Of a DNA stretch of 64,000 bases, positions 44,150 through 52,665 are shown one piece after another. Position numbers and translations under genes: made by a program. Positions within the stretch are counted from its first letter, which is position 1. Each line of letters starts with the position of its first letter. The notes beneath the pieces were generated by a model. It was given only the letters and a program-made list of their open reading frames with translations, was not told the DNA's origin and made no database searches. The DNA comes from JBJXHN01 sp046233135 (lineage in GTDB: Bacteria; Pseudomonadota; Alphaproteobacteria; Rhodospirillales; Rhodospirillaceae), in NCBI GenBank assembly GCA_046233135.1, contig JBJXHN010000007.1, positions 1-64,000 of the forward strand, in the 5' to 3' direction.

Positions 44150-46501
44150 TCAATCGTACAAGCTCGCCGCTTCCCCGGCTTCCAGGCGGGCGATCCATGT
44201 TTCCATGGCGTCGCCGACCGCTTCGGTGACGCGGGCCTTGATGGCCAGCGGGTCGACCTCGCCGGTGACATGTACGCTGACCGTCACGGGGGCGGAGATC
44301 ATGACCCGGCGGCCACCGCCGACCGCGCCGCCGTCCGGCCCGGGCATGCCGCCGGGCAGGGGAGCAGGCACCGGAGAGAGCGGGTCCCGGTCGGGGGAGG
44401 GCGCAGCGGTGTCCCCGGAGCCGGACGCGGCACTGCGCCCGGACGCCGAAGGGGCATCCGGCCCGGCGGCTTCGGCACCCCGGCCGGTCCCGTCGTCCGC
44501 AGCATGCGCCGGAGGCGTCGCGAGACCGGCGGAGGTTGCCGTTTCCTGCATCCTCTTCCGCGCCGCTTCGGCTGGGGCGGCTGCCTGCTCCGTCGCCGTC
44601 AGCAGGGCATTGGTGCCGCCCTTTCGCTCGGCTTCGGGGCCGTCGGCGGCCGGATCCGGCAGGGCAGGCACCGGTGGGAGGATCTCCCTGGCGCGGCGCC
44701 GGGTTCGGGGGCTGTCTTCGGCCTGGGGAGGGGGGCGGTCCTCGGACAGGTCCAGTCCCAGCTTCTCCCGCGCCCAGTCCGGCAGGATCGACGTCAGGCG
44801 CTTGGTGATGCCGCCCAGCCACTTTTCCACCCGGCCCCAGACGGACTTGAAGCCGTCCCACAGCCGGTTCATGACCTCTTCCCCGGCGGCGCCCAGGTCG
44901 ACGTCGAAAAGCCATTTGACCAGGGCGTTCAGCCCCCGCGCCACCAGCAGGGCCGGGTTGAAATTCAGCAAGACCGCTTTGGCGATATCGACAAAGCCGT
45001 TGAAAACGTCGGCCGCCGCTTCCCCCAGGGGCTTGGTGGTCAGGCTGGTGATCATAGCGTCGATCTTGTCCATGACCCACACCGCCGGGGCGAACAGCGT
45101 TTCCAGGATCTCCCGGGCGCCGGCCGGCAGGGCGTTGAAGGCCTGCCGCGCCACCGTGCCCAGGTCCACGCCGAACAGGTAGGACACCAGTCCGTCGATA
45201 GCGTCCATGATGATGGAGACCGGATTGAACGACCGGAGGATTTCCGTCACCCCGGCCACAAAGCCGACGTCGAAGGCCGAACGGATCCGCGCGAAGCGGG
45301 CCTGGAACCACTCGACGATCTTGTCCCAGTTCTCATAGATCACGTAGACGGCGCCGGCGATCAGCGCCACGGCCGCCAGGACCGGATTGGCGAGCACCAC
45401 CCGGCCGAGGCCGAGGAAGGCCTTGCCGACGGACAGCACGGAGCCGATCAGCCCGCCGTTCATCACCGCGACCAGGGCCAGCAGGGCGTTTTCCCAGCCC
45501 CCGACCGCGTCCACCGCGCTGCCGAGGCTGTCAATGATGCCGGTGATCCCGGCCCAGACGGCGGCCCAGTCGACGGATTGCAGGGCCTCGGCGACCCGCT
45601 GGATGATGGCGCCGATCTTTTGGGCGATCAGCTCCCTGTTCACCAGCAGCCAGGTCTTGAACTGGTCGATAAGGGGCTGGATGTGGGGCAGCAGGTCGCC
45701 GCCGATGGCGTTCTTCAGGCCGGTGAACACGGCCTGAAGGTTGGCCATGCTGTCCATGAAGGATTCGGCCTTGTGGCCCGTCTCTTCGTCGAACACCAGC
45801 CCCAGCCGCCGGGCCTCCGCCCGCAGCTCGGCGATGCCCTCGGCGCCGGCCTCGGCGATCCGCGTCATGACCGTGCCCGACCGGCTGAAGGCCGCCGCCG
45901 CCAGCGCAGATCGCTTCTGCGGGTCCTCCAGACTGGTCATGGCGTGCATCAGCAGGCCGAAGGCTTCTTCCGTCGAATGGGTGTTCTTCAGTTGCTCGGC
46001 GAAGGCGGGGTTCACCTTCTTCAGCAGGCCGTACAGCCCGCCGGTCCCGGCCCGCAATTCCCCCATCCGCTTGGAAAAGGCGATCATGGAGGTGTTGAAG
46101 GCCGACTGGCTGACCCCCTGCCGTTCGGCGACGAACTGGTATTCCTGAAGCGCTTCGACCGACAGCCCGACCTGACGGGAGAACTTGGTGAGTTCATCGG
46201 CGCCGGAGGCAAAGTTTCCCACCAGATTGGTCAGGCCGGCGACGGATGCCACCCCGGTCAGGGCGCCCAGCGGGCCGATGATCCCGGACAGATGCCGCCC
46301 GAGGCCCGCCGCCGCCGACCCCGCCCGCCGCAGGGAGCCGGCCAGGGCGGAGAACCCGGTTTCGCGAGAGATGCGTTCCGCCATGCGCTGGACCCGCCGC
46401 AGGGGGCGGGTCATGCTGTCCACGGCCGCGTTCATGCGGCGGATGGGTGCCGTAATCCGGTCTATCGCCCGGATTGCGACTGTCGCTTCCTCATCCGCCA
46501 C
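44150..46501 (-). CDS. Tail tape measure protein
   Basis: 783 residues, GTG start behind AGGGAG. The N-terminal helical region (RAIDRITAPIRRMNAAVDSM) has TMP core features (FSRQVGLSVEALQEYQFVAE). Central hydrophobic segments (LANPVLAAVALIAGAVYVIY) and repeated LFGVDLG/LFDVDLG motifs follow. The C-terminal region is Pro/Ala/Gly-rich and ends in a folded domain (VTVSVHVTGEVDPLAI). It sets tail length and is ejected with DNA. Similar in size to P2 gpT. Confidence 0.92.
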   Translation of the reverse strand: MADEEATVAIRAIDRITAPIRRMNAAVDSMTRPLRRVQRMAERISRETGFSALAGSLRRAGSAAAGLGRHLSGIIGPLGALTGVASVAGLTNLVGNFASGADELTKFSRQVGLSVEALQEYQFVAERQGVSQSAFNTSMIAFSKRMGELRAGTGGLYGLLKKVNPAFAEQLKNTHSTEEAFGLLMHAMTSLEDPQKRSALAAAAFSRSGTVMTRIAEAGAEGIAELRAEARRLGLVFDEETGHKAESFMDSMANLQAVFTGLKNAIGGDLLPHIQPLIDQFKTWLLVNRELIAQKIGAIIQRVAEALQSVDWAAVWAGITGIIDSLGSAVDAVGGWENALLALVAVMNGGLIGSVLSVGKAFLGLGRVVLANPVLAAVALIAGAVYVIYENWDKIVEWFQARFARIRSAFDVGFVAGVTEILRSFNPVSIIMDAIDGLVSYLFGVDLGTVARQAFNALPAGAREILETLFAPAVWVMDKIDAMITSLTTKPLGEAAADVFNGFVDIAKAVLLNFNPALLVARGLNALVKWLFDVDLGAAGEEVMNRLWDGFKSVWGRVEKWLGGITKRLTSILPDWAREKLGLDLSEDRPPPQAEDSPRTRRRAREILPPVPALPDPAADGPEAERKGGTNALLTATEQAAAPAEAARKRMQETATSAGLATPPAHAADDGTGRGAEAAGPDAPSASGRSAASGSGDTAAPSPDRDPLSPVPAPLPGGMPGPDGGAVGGGRRVMISAPVTVSVHVTGEVDPLAIKARVTEAVGDAMETWIARLEAGEAASLYD

Positions 46502-46512
46502 AGGTCAGCTCC

Positions 46513-46626
46513 CTATACCGCACGGACCCGGGCTGCGGCCAAGCCGTGCCAGCGCATCAGATCCGCCGGTTCCATGTTATCCAGAACGTCCGGAGGCCAA
46601 TGAAACTCCATGGCCACGTCGGCCAT
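46513..46626 (-). CDS. GpE-family tail chaperone segment (P2 E'-like)
   Basis: 37 codons: MADVAMEFHWPPDVLDNM, then EPADLMRWHGLAAARV. The FHWPP and DLMRWH motifs are the GpE family signature. ATG 46626 has GGGAGG. The frame is -1 relative to gpE and is open upstream through the end of gpE, so an E-E' fusion by -1 frameshifting, as in P2, is possible. Confidence 0.8.
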   Translation of the reverse strand: MADVAMEFHWPPDVLDNMEPADLMRWHGLAAARVRAV

Positions 46627-46649
46627 TGCCTCCCAGAGGGCGGACGGGC

Positions 46650-46904
46650 TTAGTCCCCCGTGCTCCCCATAAACCCCTCCAACACCTTGCTCAGCGCTTG
46701 CAGGTCGGAGGTGTCCAGTTCGTCCAGCTCTTCGGGGGCCAGTTCGGTCAGGTCTGCGAGGACGCGCATGGTGCGGTCGAAGTCGCTGCCCTTGTGCTTT
46801 TCCATGCGGCGGAGGTCACCGACCTTGGGCCGGCGGATCGTCACGTCGGAGATGGTCCGGCCGCCGATTTCGATGGGGAAGCTAAGGGGGATGGTCTGAG
46901 ACAT
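46650..46904 (-). CDS. Tail assembly protein gpE (P2-like)
   Basis: 84 residues: MSQTIPLSFPIEIGGRTISD, then RRPKVGDLRRMEK and ELAPEELDELDTSDLQAL. It belongs to the phage tail assembly chaperone family placed between tube and tape-measure genes. GAGGAGG precedes ATG 46904; the longer frame to 46919 covers that ribosome site. Confidence 0.9.
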   Translation of the reverse strand: MSQTIPLSFPIEIGGRTISDVTIRRPKVGDLRRMEKHKGSDFDRTMRVLADLTELAPEELDELDTSDLQALSKVLEGFMGSTGD

Positions 46905-46921
46905 AAGGAACCTCCTCATAC

Positions 46922-47050
46922 CGAACCGCGCGGGTTAAAACCCACGCGGTTCGTATTTCGTTCAAGCGCCACGAGGGCTTTTACGCGCCATAAGGCGCGG
47001 CGGCCGCTTGGCCTTGCCAACCTGCATGGGCTGGCGCCCACACAGGTTGG
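46922..47050. other. Structured intergenic segment between FII and gpE
   Basis: Contains at least two hairpins: CGAACCGCG/CGCGGTTCG (46922-46953, extended by GGG/CCC) and CCAACCTG/CAGGTTGG (47017-47050) with an inner TGGGC/GCCCA. They sit between the abundant tube gene and the low-level chaperone, so partial termination or mRNA processing that lowers downstream expression is likely. Confidence 0.5.
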
Positions 47051-47052
47051 TT

Positions 47053-47568
47053 TTACAGGCCGATGGCCGCGCGTTCGCTTTCCAGCTGATCCACGCCGTT
47101 GATTTTGCGCACGACGTTCAGGACGTCGATTTCAATCAATTCCTGGTTGTCGATGGTCAGCTTGTAGTAGGTCAGGGCACAGGCGATATCGCATTCCGCC
47201 AGGGATCCCGCCGTCCAGGTGCCCATATCCAGCTCCCGCCAGCCGCCCAGCAGGTTCAGCACCACCGATTGGGCGTTGGGCTGACCCTGCCGCCGGGTGG
47301 CGCTGCGCAGGGTCACCGGCAGGTCCGTACTGTTCAGAAGGCCGAAATTGCGCAGGATATCGGGGCTGATTTCCCCCAGTTTGATGCCGAGCTCCAGCTT
47401 CTCCATACCCACGTCGATTTCGACCGGAGCGTCCATCGCGCCCGCCCGCCACTCTTCCGTTTTAATGGTGAGCTTGGGCAGGACCACTTCCTTGACCCGG
47501 CCGGCATAGCCGCGCCCGTCCACAAACAGGTTGAGCCGCCGCAGGACCTGCGGGTAGATCACAGCCAT
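47053..47568 (-). CDS. Major tail tube protein FII (P2-like)
   Basis: 171 residues, essentially the P2 FII length. MAVIYPQVLRRLNLFVDGRG, MDAPVEIDVGMEKLELG and QSVVLNLLGGWRELDMG match contractile-tail tube proteins. The start shares one base with the sheath stop (TGATG). Confidence 0.94.
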   Translation of the reverse strand: MAVIYPQVLRRLNLFVDGRGYAGRVKEVVLPKLTIKTEEWRAGAMDAPVEIDVGMEKLELGIKLGEISPDILRNFGLLNSTDLPVTLRSATRRQGQPNAQSVVLNLLGGWRELDMGTWTAGSLAECDIACALTYYKLTIDNQELIEIDVLNVVRKINGVDQLESERAAIGL

Positions 47569-48971
47569 CAGAGCAACTCCGTCAGATAGTCATTGACCAG
47601 CATCGACCGGAACGTGACGTGCTCCGCCGGGTACGTTCCCGACCAGTCGAAGTTGAAGTAGCTTTCGCCGTCGACGATGTATTCGGGGCTGTTGAGGTCC
47701 GGATCTGGCCAGCAGTGCCCGCCGATGATCGCGCCTTCCAGGTTCAAATAGCGCAGGTAGGCGTTGACCCCGCCGGAGACGTCTTCGAAATACGTTTTGG
47801 TGATGCCCCGGTCCACGGCCCACAGGTGATTGCGGACCAGACTGTCGGCGATGATGTCGCCCGTCCGGCTGATGCACAGGAACGCCCACTTCGGATCGGA
47901 AGAACAGCCCCGGTTGCCCCACAGGCGATAGCCGTCTTCATAGATGATCGTGGTGACTTCGTTGGCGTTCAGGTAGTTGGCCCGGCTGTTCCGGTCCCCG
48001 AAGGCGAAGTCGATTGGCCGGGCCGTGCCGGAGATCCCATAGATTTCCTGGTTGGACGGCGACCACCAGAAGCCTCGGGTGTTGTCGATCCGGGCAATCA
48101 GCCCCGCCACCCGGGGCGAGGGCGGTTCGGTGACCAGACCGGCCGTCCGCTGGACCACCACCCAGGGGTCGACCACATAGACCCGCTTGCTGCCCCAGTC
48201 GGCACGGTAATCAAGGGCGGCCATGTCGTTGGTGTTGGGGCCGTCGGCGACGATGACGGCGCGCAGACGGTCGGCGATCCCCAGCATCTCCGCCACAATC
48301 GGGTTCGACGCATTGCCGATGCTCGCCGTCGCTTCGGCTTCGGTGCCGTCGCCCGTGAAGGTCACGGTCGCGCTGGTGTAGCCGGTGCCGGACTTGGTGA
48401 TGGCCACGGCGGTAATCGCCCCGCTGCCGTCAACGGCGATGACCTTCCCTTCGGCGCCTCGGCCGTCGCCGGTGATCGTCACGGTGGTGTTTTCGACCGT
48501 GTAGCCAACGCCGCCCTGGCTGATGGAAACCGAGATAACGCCGTCGGTGACGCGCTGATGGGTGAAGCCGGGGGCGATCAGGATCCGGGGCGAGACCTTC
48601 ACTTTCGTCCGCGCCCCCAGGAAGGCATGGACACCCTTGTAGCCGCCGTTGTCCGGATCGACGCCGCCCAGGACATTGATGGTGGTGGCGGCCGTAGTGG
48701 CTTCTTCCGCCACCCGCACGACGACCACCACGGCGCCGACCTGATCGAAGATGGCATCCATGGCCCAGGGAAGCGTCCCCGTGGTGCCCAGCTTCGACGC
48801 CCGCAGCCGCGACCCGGCCACCAGGACCGGCGTGTCGAGCGGATAGGTTTCGGGGTCCGCGTCGGGCGCGGTGCCAATCAGGCCGATGACGGAGGACGAC
48901 ACCGTGCGGATCGGACGTGGACCGGTATCAATGTTGATGACCTCAGCCCCATGAAGGAATTGCGCGGGCAT
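47568..48971 (-). CDS. Tail sheath protein FI (P2-like) with inserted beta domain
   Basis: 467 residues. MPAQFLHGAEVINIDTGPRP and VIGLIGTAPDADP begin the sheath; GFWWSPSNQEIYGISG and RDxNxLNANEVTTI-type segments are conserved. An insert of about 80 residues (about 145-225) carries two similar GxGYTxxxxTxTGDGxGAEA repeats absent from P2 FI, probably displayed on the tail surface. The sheath contracts during injection. Confidence 0.94.
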   Translation of the reverse strand: MPAQFLHGAEVINIDTGPRPIRTVSSSVIGLIGTAPDADPETYPLDTPVLVAGSRLRASKLGTTGTLPWAMDAIFDQVGAVVVVVRVAEEATTAATTINVLGGVDPDNGGYKGVHAFLGARTKVKVSPRILIAPGFTHQRVTDGVISVSISQGGVGYTVENTTVTITGDGRGAEGKVIAVDGSGAITAVAITKSGTGYTSATVTFTGDGTEAEATASIGNASNPIVAEMLGIADRLRAVIVADGPNTNDMAALDYRADWGSKRVYVVDPWVVVQRTAGLVTEPPSPRVAGLIARIDNTRGFWWSPSNQEIYGISGTARPIDFAFGDRNSRANYLNANEVTTIIYEDGYRLWGNRGCSSDPKWAFLCISRTGDIIADSLVRNHLWAVDRGITKTYFEDVSGGVNAYLRYLNLEGAIIGGHCWPDPDLNSPEYIVDGESYFNFDWSGTYPAEHVTFRSMLVNDYLTELL

Positions 48972-48984
48972 GTGGCTGTCCTTT

Positions 48985-49015
48985 CGGCAAAGAAAAGGCC
49001 CGCGCGAGGCGGGCC
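48985..49015 (-). terminator. Terminator between the DUF4376 gene and the sheath gene
   Basis: GGCCCGC-loop-GCGGGCC (48997-49003 and 49009-49015). CTTTTCTTT follows on the minus strand. It implies that the sheath-tube unit starts from its own promoter or is read through. Confidence 0.78.
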
Positions 49016-49044
49016 GGGAAGGCGACAGGGGCAGGGAAGGGGGC

Positions 49045-49626
49045 TTAGGCGTCCTGTTGCGCAGGCCACCCGGTGTCGATCTCCGTATTGAAGACCTGCA
49101 CCACGCTGTCGGGCGTGGCGTCGGGGTCCGTGACGGCCTCTTCCAGCGCCGTCCGGATGCGGGCTTCCCGCCGGTAGCAGGCGGAAAGATAGGTCAGCAC
49201 GGCCTGACCAGCGGCCGAGAGGCCCGACAGGCCCAGGTCGACGAAGCCGTCCATGGTCTTCCATTCGACTTCGAAGGTTCCCGGGCCGTTCTCGGTTTCG
49301 TGGATCTGGGCACCGACGACGGCGCCGGTGATGGACTGCCGCCCTTCGGTGTCGGTGTGGTAGCGGTGGCCGTCGTAGACCACGCCGGCGACCTGTTCCG
49401 TCCATCGCCGGGCGGCCACCGCGTCGGCCATCTGCTCCAGAAGGGTGGTGAGGTCCGGCGGCCCTACGGTGCCGTCCCCGACGGTCCAAGTGCGGTAGTC
49501 CAGCCAGGGCGCCAGGGCCTCGGGGACCTGGACCCACACAACGTCGGGGTGGAAGTGGCCGGCCGGGTCATCGTGCCGCAGGTCCCCGATCAGGCCGTCT
49601 CCGTTATCGCGTACCCAGATGGGCAT
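49045..49626 (-). CDS. DUF4376 / tail-fibre-associated protein
   Basis: 193 residues. MPIWVRDNGDGLIGDL, then RWTEQVAGVVYDGHRYHTDT, QSITGAVVGAQ and EWKTMDGFVDL form the DUF4376 pattern, found in proteins encoded just after phage tail fibres and thought to help fibre assembly. AAGGAGTG precedes ATG 49626. It ends just before a strong terminator. Confidence 0.82.
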   Translation of the reverse strand: MPIWVRDNGDGLIGDLRHDDPAGHFHPDVVWVQVPEALAPWLDYRTWTVGDGTVGPPDLTTLLEQMADAVAARRWTEQVAGVVYDGHRYHTDTEGRQSITGAVVGAQIHETENGPGTFEVEWKTMDGFVDLGLSGLSAAGQAVLTYLSACYRREARIRTALEEAVTDPDATPDSVVQVFNTEIDTGWPAQQDA

Positions 49627-49637
49627 GGCTGCACTCC

Positions 49638-52280
49638 TTACGCTGCGTTATAGGGGAGGGAGACATTCGGCCCCCAGGCGATCCGCACGCCGCCGTTGCC
49701 GCCATTGCCGGCCCAGGCCGATCCCTGGGCACCAGCGCCACCCCCGCCGCAGGTGCCGCCCCAGCCGCCACCATGGAGCATTCCGCCGCTGCCGTTGGTG
49801 CCGCCGGAGCCGCCACCCCCGCCGCCCTTCAGGCCGCCGCCGGAGCCGATACCGCCGCATCCATTGAGGCCGACACCGCCGCCGGCACCGGCGTGGGGTT
49901 CGTACTGCGCCCCGTCTCCGCCCCCGCCGCCGCCGGCACCGCCGGAATCGGGCGCGGCATTGGATCCGGGCTGGCCCCCGTCCCCGCCTTTACCTCCGTT
50001 GCCGAGGTACCCGGCGGCACCACCACCCCCGCCAGGGCGGCCGTTGGACCCGGCCCCACCGGACCCGCCCGTGCTGCCGCCATTGCCTCCGACGCCGCCA
50101 CCGCCTCCGCCACCAGGTCCACCGGCATCGAAGCCGCCGTAGGCGGTCAACACCGTGCTGAAGCTGCTGGCACTGCCGTTGCCGACCCCGCCGCCTTCGC
50201 CACCCTTGCCGACGGTGACGGTGTAGACCTGCCCGGGCGTGACCGGGACCGCGTTCGCCCAGCGCAGGCCGCCCCCTCCGCCACCGCCGCCCCCTTCCGG
50301 ATCACCAGCGCCGCCACCGCCCACGGCCACGACGGAGACCGACGTGACATCGGGCGGACAGGTCCAGTTGTAGGTGCCCGGCGAGGTGTAGACGGCTTCC
50401 CCGCTGGGTTCGGTGGTCTGGATCTGCACGGTTGCGGACCAGGGAGACCAGCCGGTTGTTCCGCCCTCATGGCAGGCACGGACATACAGGGTCGTCAGGG
50501 CGGGCAGGGATGCACCGGACGACACCGTGTAGCTGGTCAGGGCAGAGGTTTCCCCGGAATCCAGAACGATATCCGTGAAGGCGCTGTCCCGTGCGACCTG
50601 ATACCGCGAGGCGACATGGGCTTCCCCGCCGCCGGCGATGGCGAAGGTGGATGTGGTAATGGTCGGGGTCAGGCTGACATTCGACGCCCCGTTTGCCGGG
50701 CTGGTGATGCTCGGGGCCGCCGCCTGGTTCAGTGTGCGGAACTGCCGGGTGATGGACCAGTCGCTGCTTCCCAGGCTGGCGCCGACATACTTCACGCGCA
50801 GGTAATAGGCCGTGTCCTTGTCCAGGGCCTGATAGACGGTGTGGTTCACGCCGCTGCTGACGACGGTCACGGCATAGGCCAGATCCGAGAACGCGGGATC
50901 CGCCGAAATCTCGTAGGCCTTCGACACCAGATGGTCTTCGCCGCCCACGGCCTCGAAATCCGACGTGATGATGGTCGGTTTCAGGGATACGGCCGCCGCT
51001 CCGGCCGCCGGGCTGACGACCACCGGCGGCTTGACGTAGGAAAAGACGTCGCCCGTGGTGAAGCCGGTCGCTTTCGACCAATCGGACGGGGTGCCTTCGT
51101 CATCAAAGTGGCGGGCCTGCCAGAAGTAGACCGTTTCCGTCGCCAGGGTCCCGGCCGCCACGGTGTGCTGGACCGTCGCCCCTTCCTCGGCGTTATAGAT
51201 GACGTTGGCCATATCAAAGTCCGTGGCCACCCGGAATTCGGCTGCGGCCTGATCCAGGCCATAGAGCGAATGATAGGCCGACGTGGTCAGCACCGGGGTT
51301 TCCTGCACGCCGGTTGCCCCGCTGGACGGGGTGATGGCGACGGGGCGCCGCACTGGGTCCGCCCGGCCGGCTTGCACCGGGGGCAGAAGCACCATGTGGT
51401 CGATGGTGATGGTGGTATCCCCGCTCACCGCAGAGCGCACCTGAAGTTCGACGGTACCGCCGATGGGAACCGTGTATTCCAGGTCGACGGTGCCTTCGGT
51501 GTTCGCGGTCGACGTGGCCAGGGGGCAGGTCTGCCAGTCCGTTTCCGGTTCGGAGACACGCCGCACTTGCACCGAAAGGCTGCTGGTTCCGTCCCCGCCG
51601 TCCCGCTGAATGATGACGCGGCCGCTTTCCTGGTAGCGGAGGGCTTTCAACGGTCGGGAGAACAGCACGCCGTTCCGGGCGGTGGCCTGCCCTTCGGAAA
51701 TCGCCCAGTTCGTGCGCGAGAGAAGCCCGCCGGTCAGGCTGACCGACAGCGGCGCGCTTGCGATGACCCGGGGGCTGGCCAGCAGGTCGGCGATTTCCAG
51801 CGTTTCGTGGATATCGCGGGTTTCGGGGTCATAGAGGACATAGGCCCCGCCCACCTTCAGGGTTTCACCCCCGAGAACGTCGGCGCTGGCGTCGCCGGCC
51901 ACCGTCTGAATGACCGAGAGGGGGCCTTCGGGCATGTCGCGCCATGTATAGGCCGGATCTCCGAACAGCTCGAAATCCGCGCCTTCCTCGCTCAGCCGCA
52001 GGGTTAGCAGCAGCGCCCGGCCAGCGCTCGCCGAACCGGAGCTCTCCAGGGCCGTGATCCGGCTTGCCGTCTGGTTCATTGAGACACCAAGGCTGTCGGT
52101 CTGTTGCCGCAGATAGGTGGTGCGATGGACCAGGGCAGCGGCTTGGGCGTTGTCCACCGCACCGGGGCCGCCGATGACCGGATCTGTCGTGGCGAGTTCG
52201 ATTACGCGCGGAAAGCTCGGCGCGTCGGGTTCCGGGAGCAGACCGGTCGTGCGATTGAAGTACTGATCGTAATTGCCCAT
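49638..52280 (-). CDS. Tail fibre with Ig/FN3-like repeats and Gly-rich tip
   Basis: 880 residues from ATG 52280 (MGNYDQYFNRTTGLL). The N-terminal attachment and helical region (to about 130) is followed by beta domains and three repeats of about 95 residues (TPSSGATGVQETPVL, SPAAGAAAVSLKPTI, SPANGASNVSLTPTI). A C-terminal Gly-rich domain of about 220 residues (GGGGAGDPEGGGGGGGGG and similar) resembles phage adhesin tips with polyglycine-II helices. It is the probable receptor-binding protein. Confidence 0.86.
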   Translation of the reverse strand: MGNYDQYFNRTTGLLPEPDAPSFPRVIELATTDPVIGGPGAVDNAQAAALVHRTTYLRQQTDSLGVSMNQTASRITALESSGSASAGRALLLTLRLSEEGADFELFGDPAYTWRDMPEGPLSVIQTVAGDASADVLGGETLKVGGAYVLYDPETRDIHETLEIADLLASPRVIASAPLSVSLTGGLLSRTNWAISEGQATARNGVLFSRPLKALRYQESGRVIIQRDGGDGTSSLSVQVRRVSEPETDWQTCPLATSTANTEGTVDLEYTVPIGGTVELQVRSAVSGDTTITIDHMVLLPPVQAGRADPVRRPVAITPSSGATGVQETPVLTTSAYHSLYGLDQAAAEFRVATDFDMANVIYNAEEGATVQHTVAAGTLATETVYFWQARHFDDEGTPSDWSKATGFTTGDVFSYVKPPVVVSPAAGAAAVSLKPTIITSDFEAVGGEDHLVSKAYEISADPAFSDLAYAVTVVSSGVNHTVYQALDKDTAYYLRVKYVGASLGSSDWSITRQFRTLNQAAAPSITSPANGASNVSLTPTITTSTFAIAGGGEAHVASRYQVARDSAFTDIVLDSGETSALTSYTVSSGASLPALTTLYVRACHEGGTTGWSPWSATVQIQTTEPSGEAVYTSPGTYNWTCPPDVTSVSVVAVGGGGAGDPEGGGGGGGGGLRWANAVPVTPGQVYTVTVGKGGEGGGVGNGSASSFSTVLTAYGGFDAGGPGGGGGGGVGGNGGSTGGSGGAGSNGRPGGGGGAAGYLGNGGKGGDGGQPGSNAAPDSGGAGGGGGGDGAQYEPHAGAGGGVGLNGCGGIGSGGGLKGGGGGGSGGTNGSGGMLHGGGWGGTCGGGGAGAQGSAWAGNGGNGGVRIAWGPNVSLPYNAA

Positions 52281-52287
52281 CACGGCC

Positions 52288-52665
52288 TCACAAGTGGATG
52301 TCGATGTGCTCCCCCAGCTCCATGCCGGGATACAAGGTGACAGGACCCGGCCAGACGCTGCGGGTACACAGCACGCCGTCGGCGGTGAGCAAGCCCCACT
52401 CCCGGAACGGCACCCCGTAGAAGGCGGAATCCGCCGCGCTGATGGTCCAGCGGAACCGCAAGGACCGGTATTCAAGGCCGGACCGCAGGGGATCTCCGAT
52501 GGGGACAAGCCCATCCAGAGCCTTGGTCACGCCGTCGGTCAGGGCGGTGTCCTCTATGGTCGGCGGGACGCCCGATGTGCCGAAGCCGATGTGGGAAATG
52601 ACCAGCCCTTCATGGCCGAGAAAGGCCCTTTCGACGGCGGTCACGTAAAAGCCGCGCAGCAGCAT
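52288..52665 (-). CDS. Tail-collar-like fibre-region protein
   Basis: 125 residues from ATG 52665, whose A is shared with the gpI stop (TGATG). MLLRGFYVTAVERAFLGHEG, IGFGTSGVPPTIEDTAL and YGVPFREWGLL resemble the N-terminal part of phage tail-collar fibre proteins. It probably adapts the fibre to the baseplate, but identity is tentative. Confidence 0.65.
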   Translation of the reverse strand: MLLRGFYVTAVERAFLGHEGLVISHIGFGTSGVPPTIEDTALTDGVTKALDGLVPIGDPLRSGLEYRSLRFRWTISAADSAFYGVPFREWGLLTADGVLCTRSVWPGPVTLYPGMELGEHIDIHL

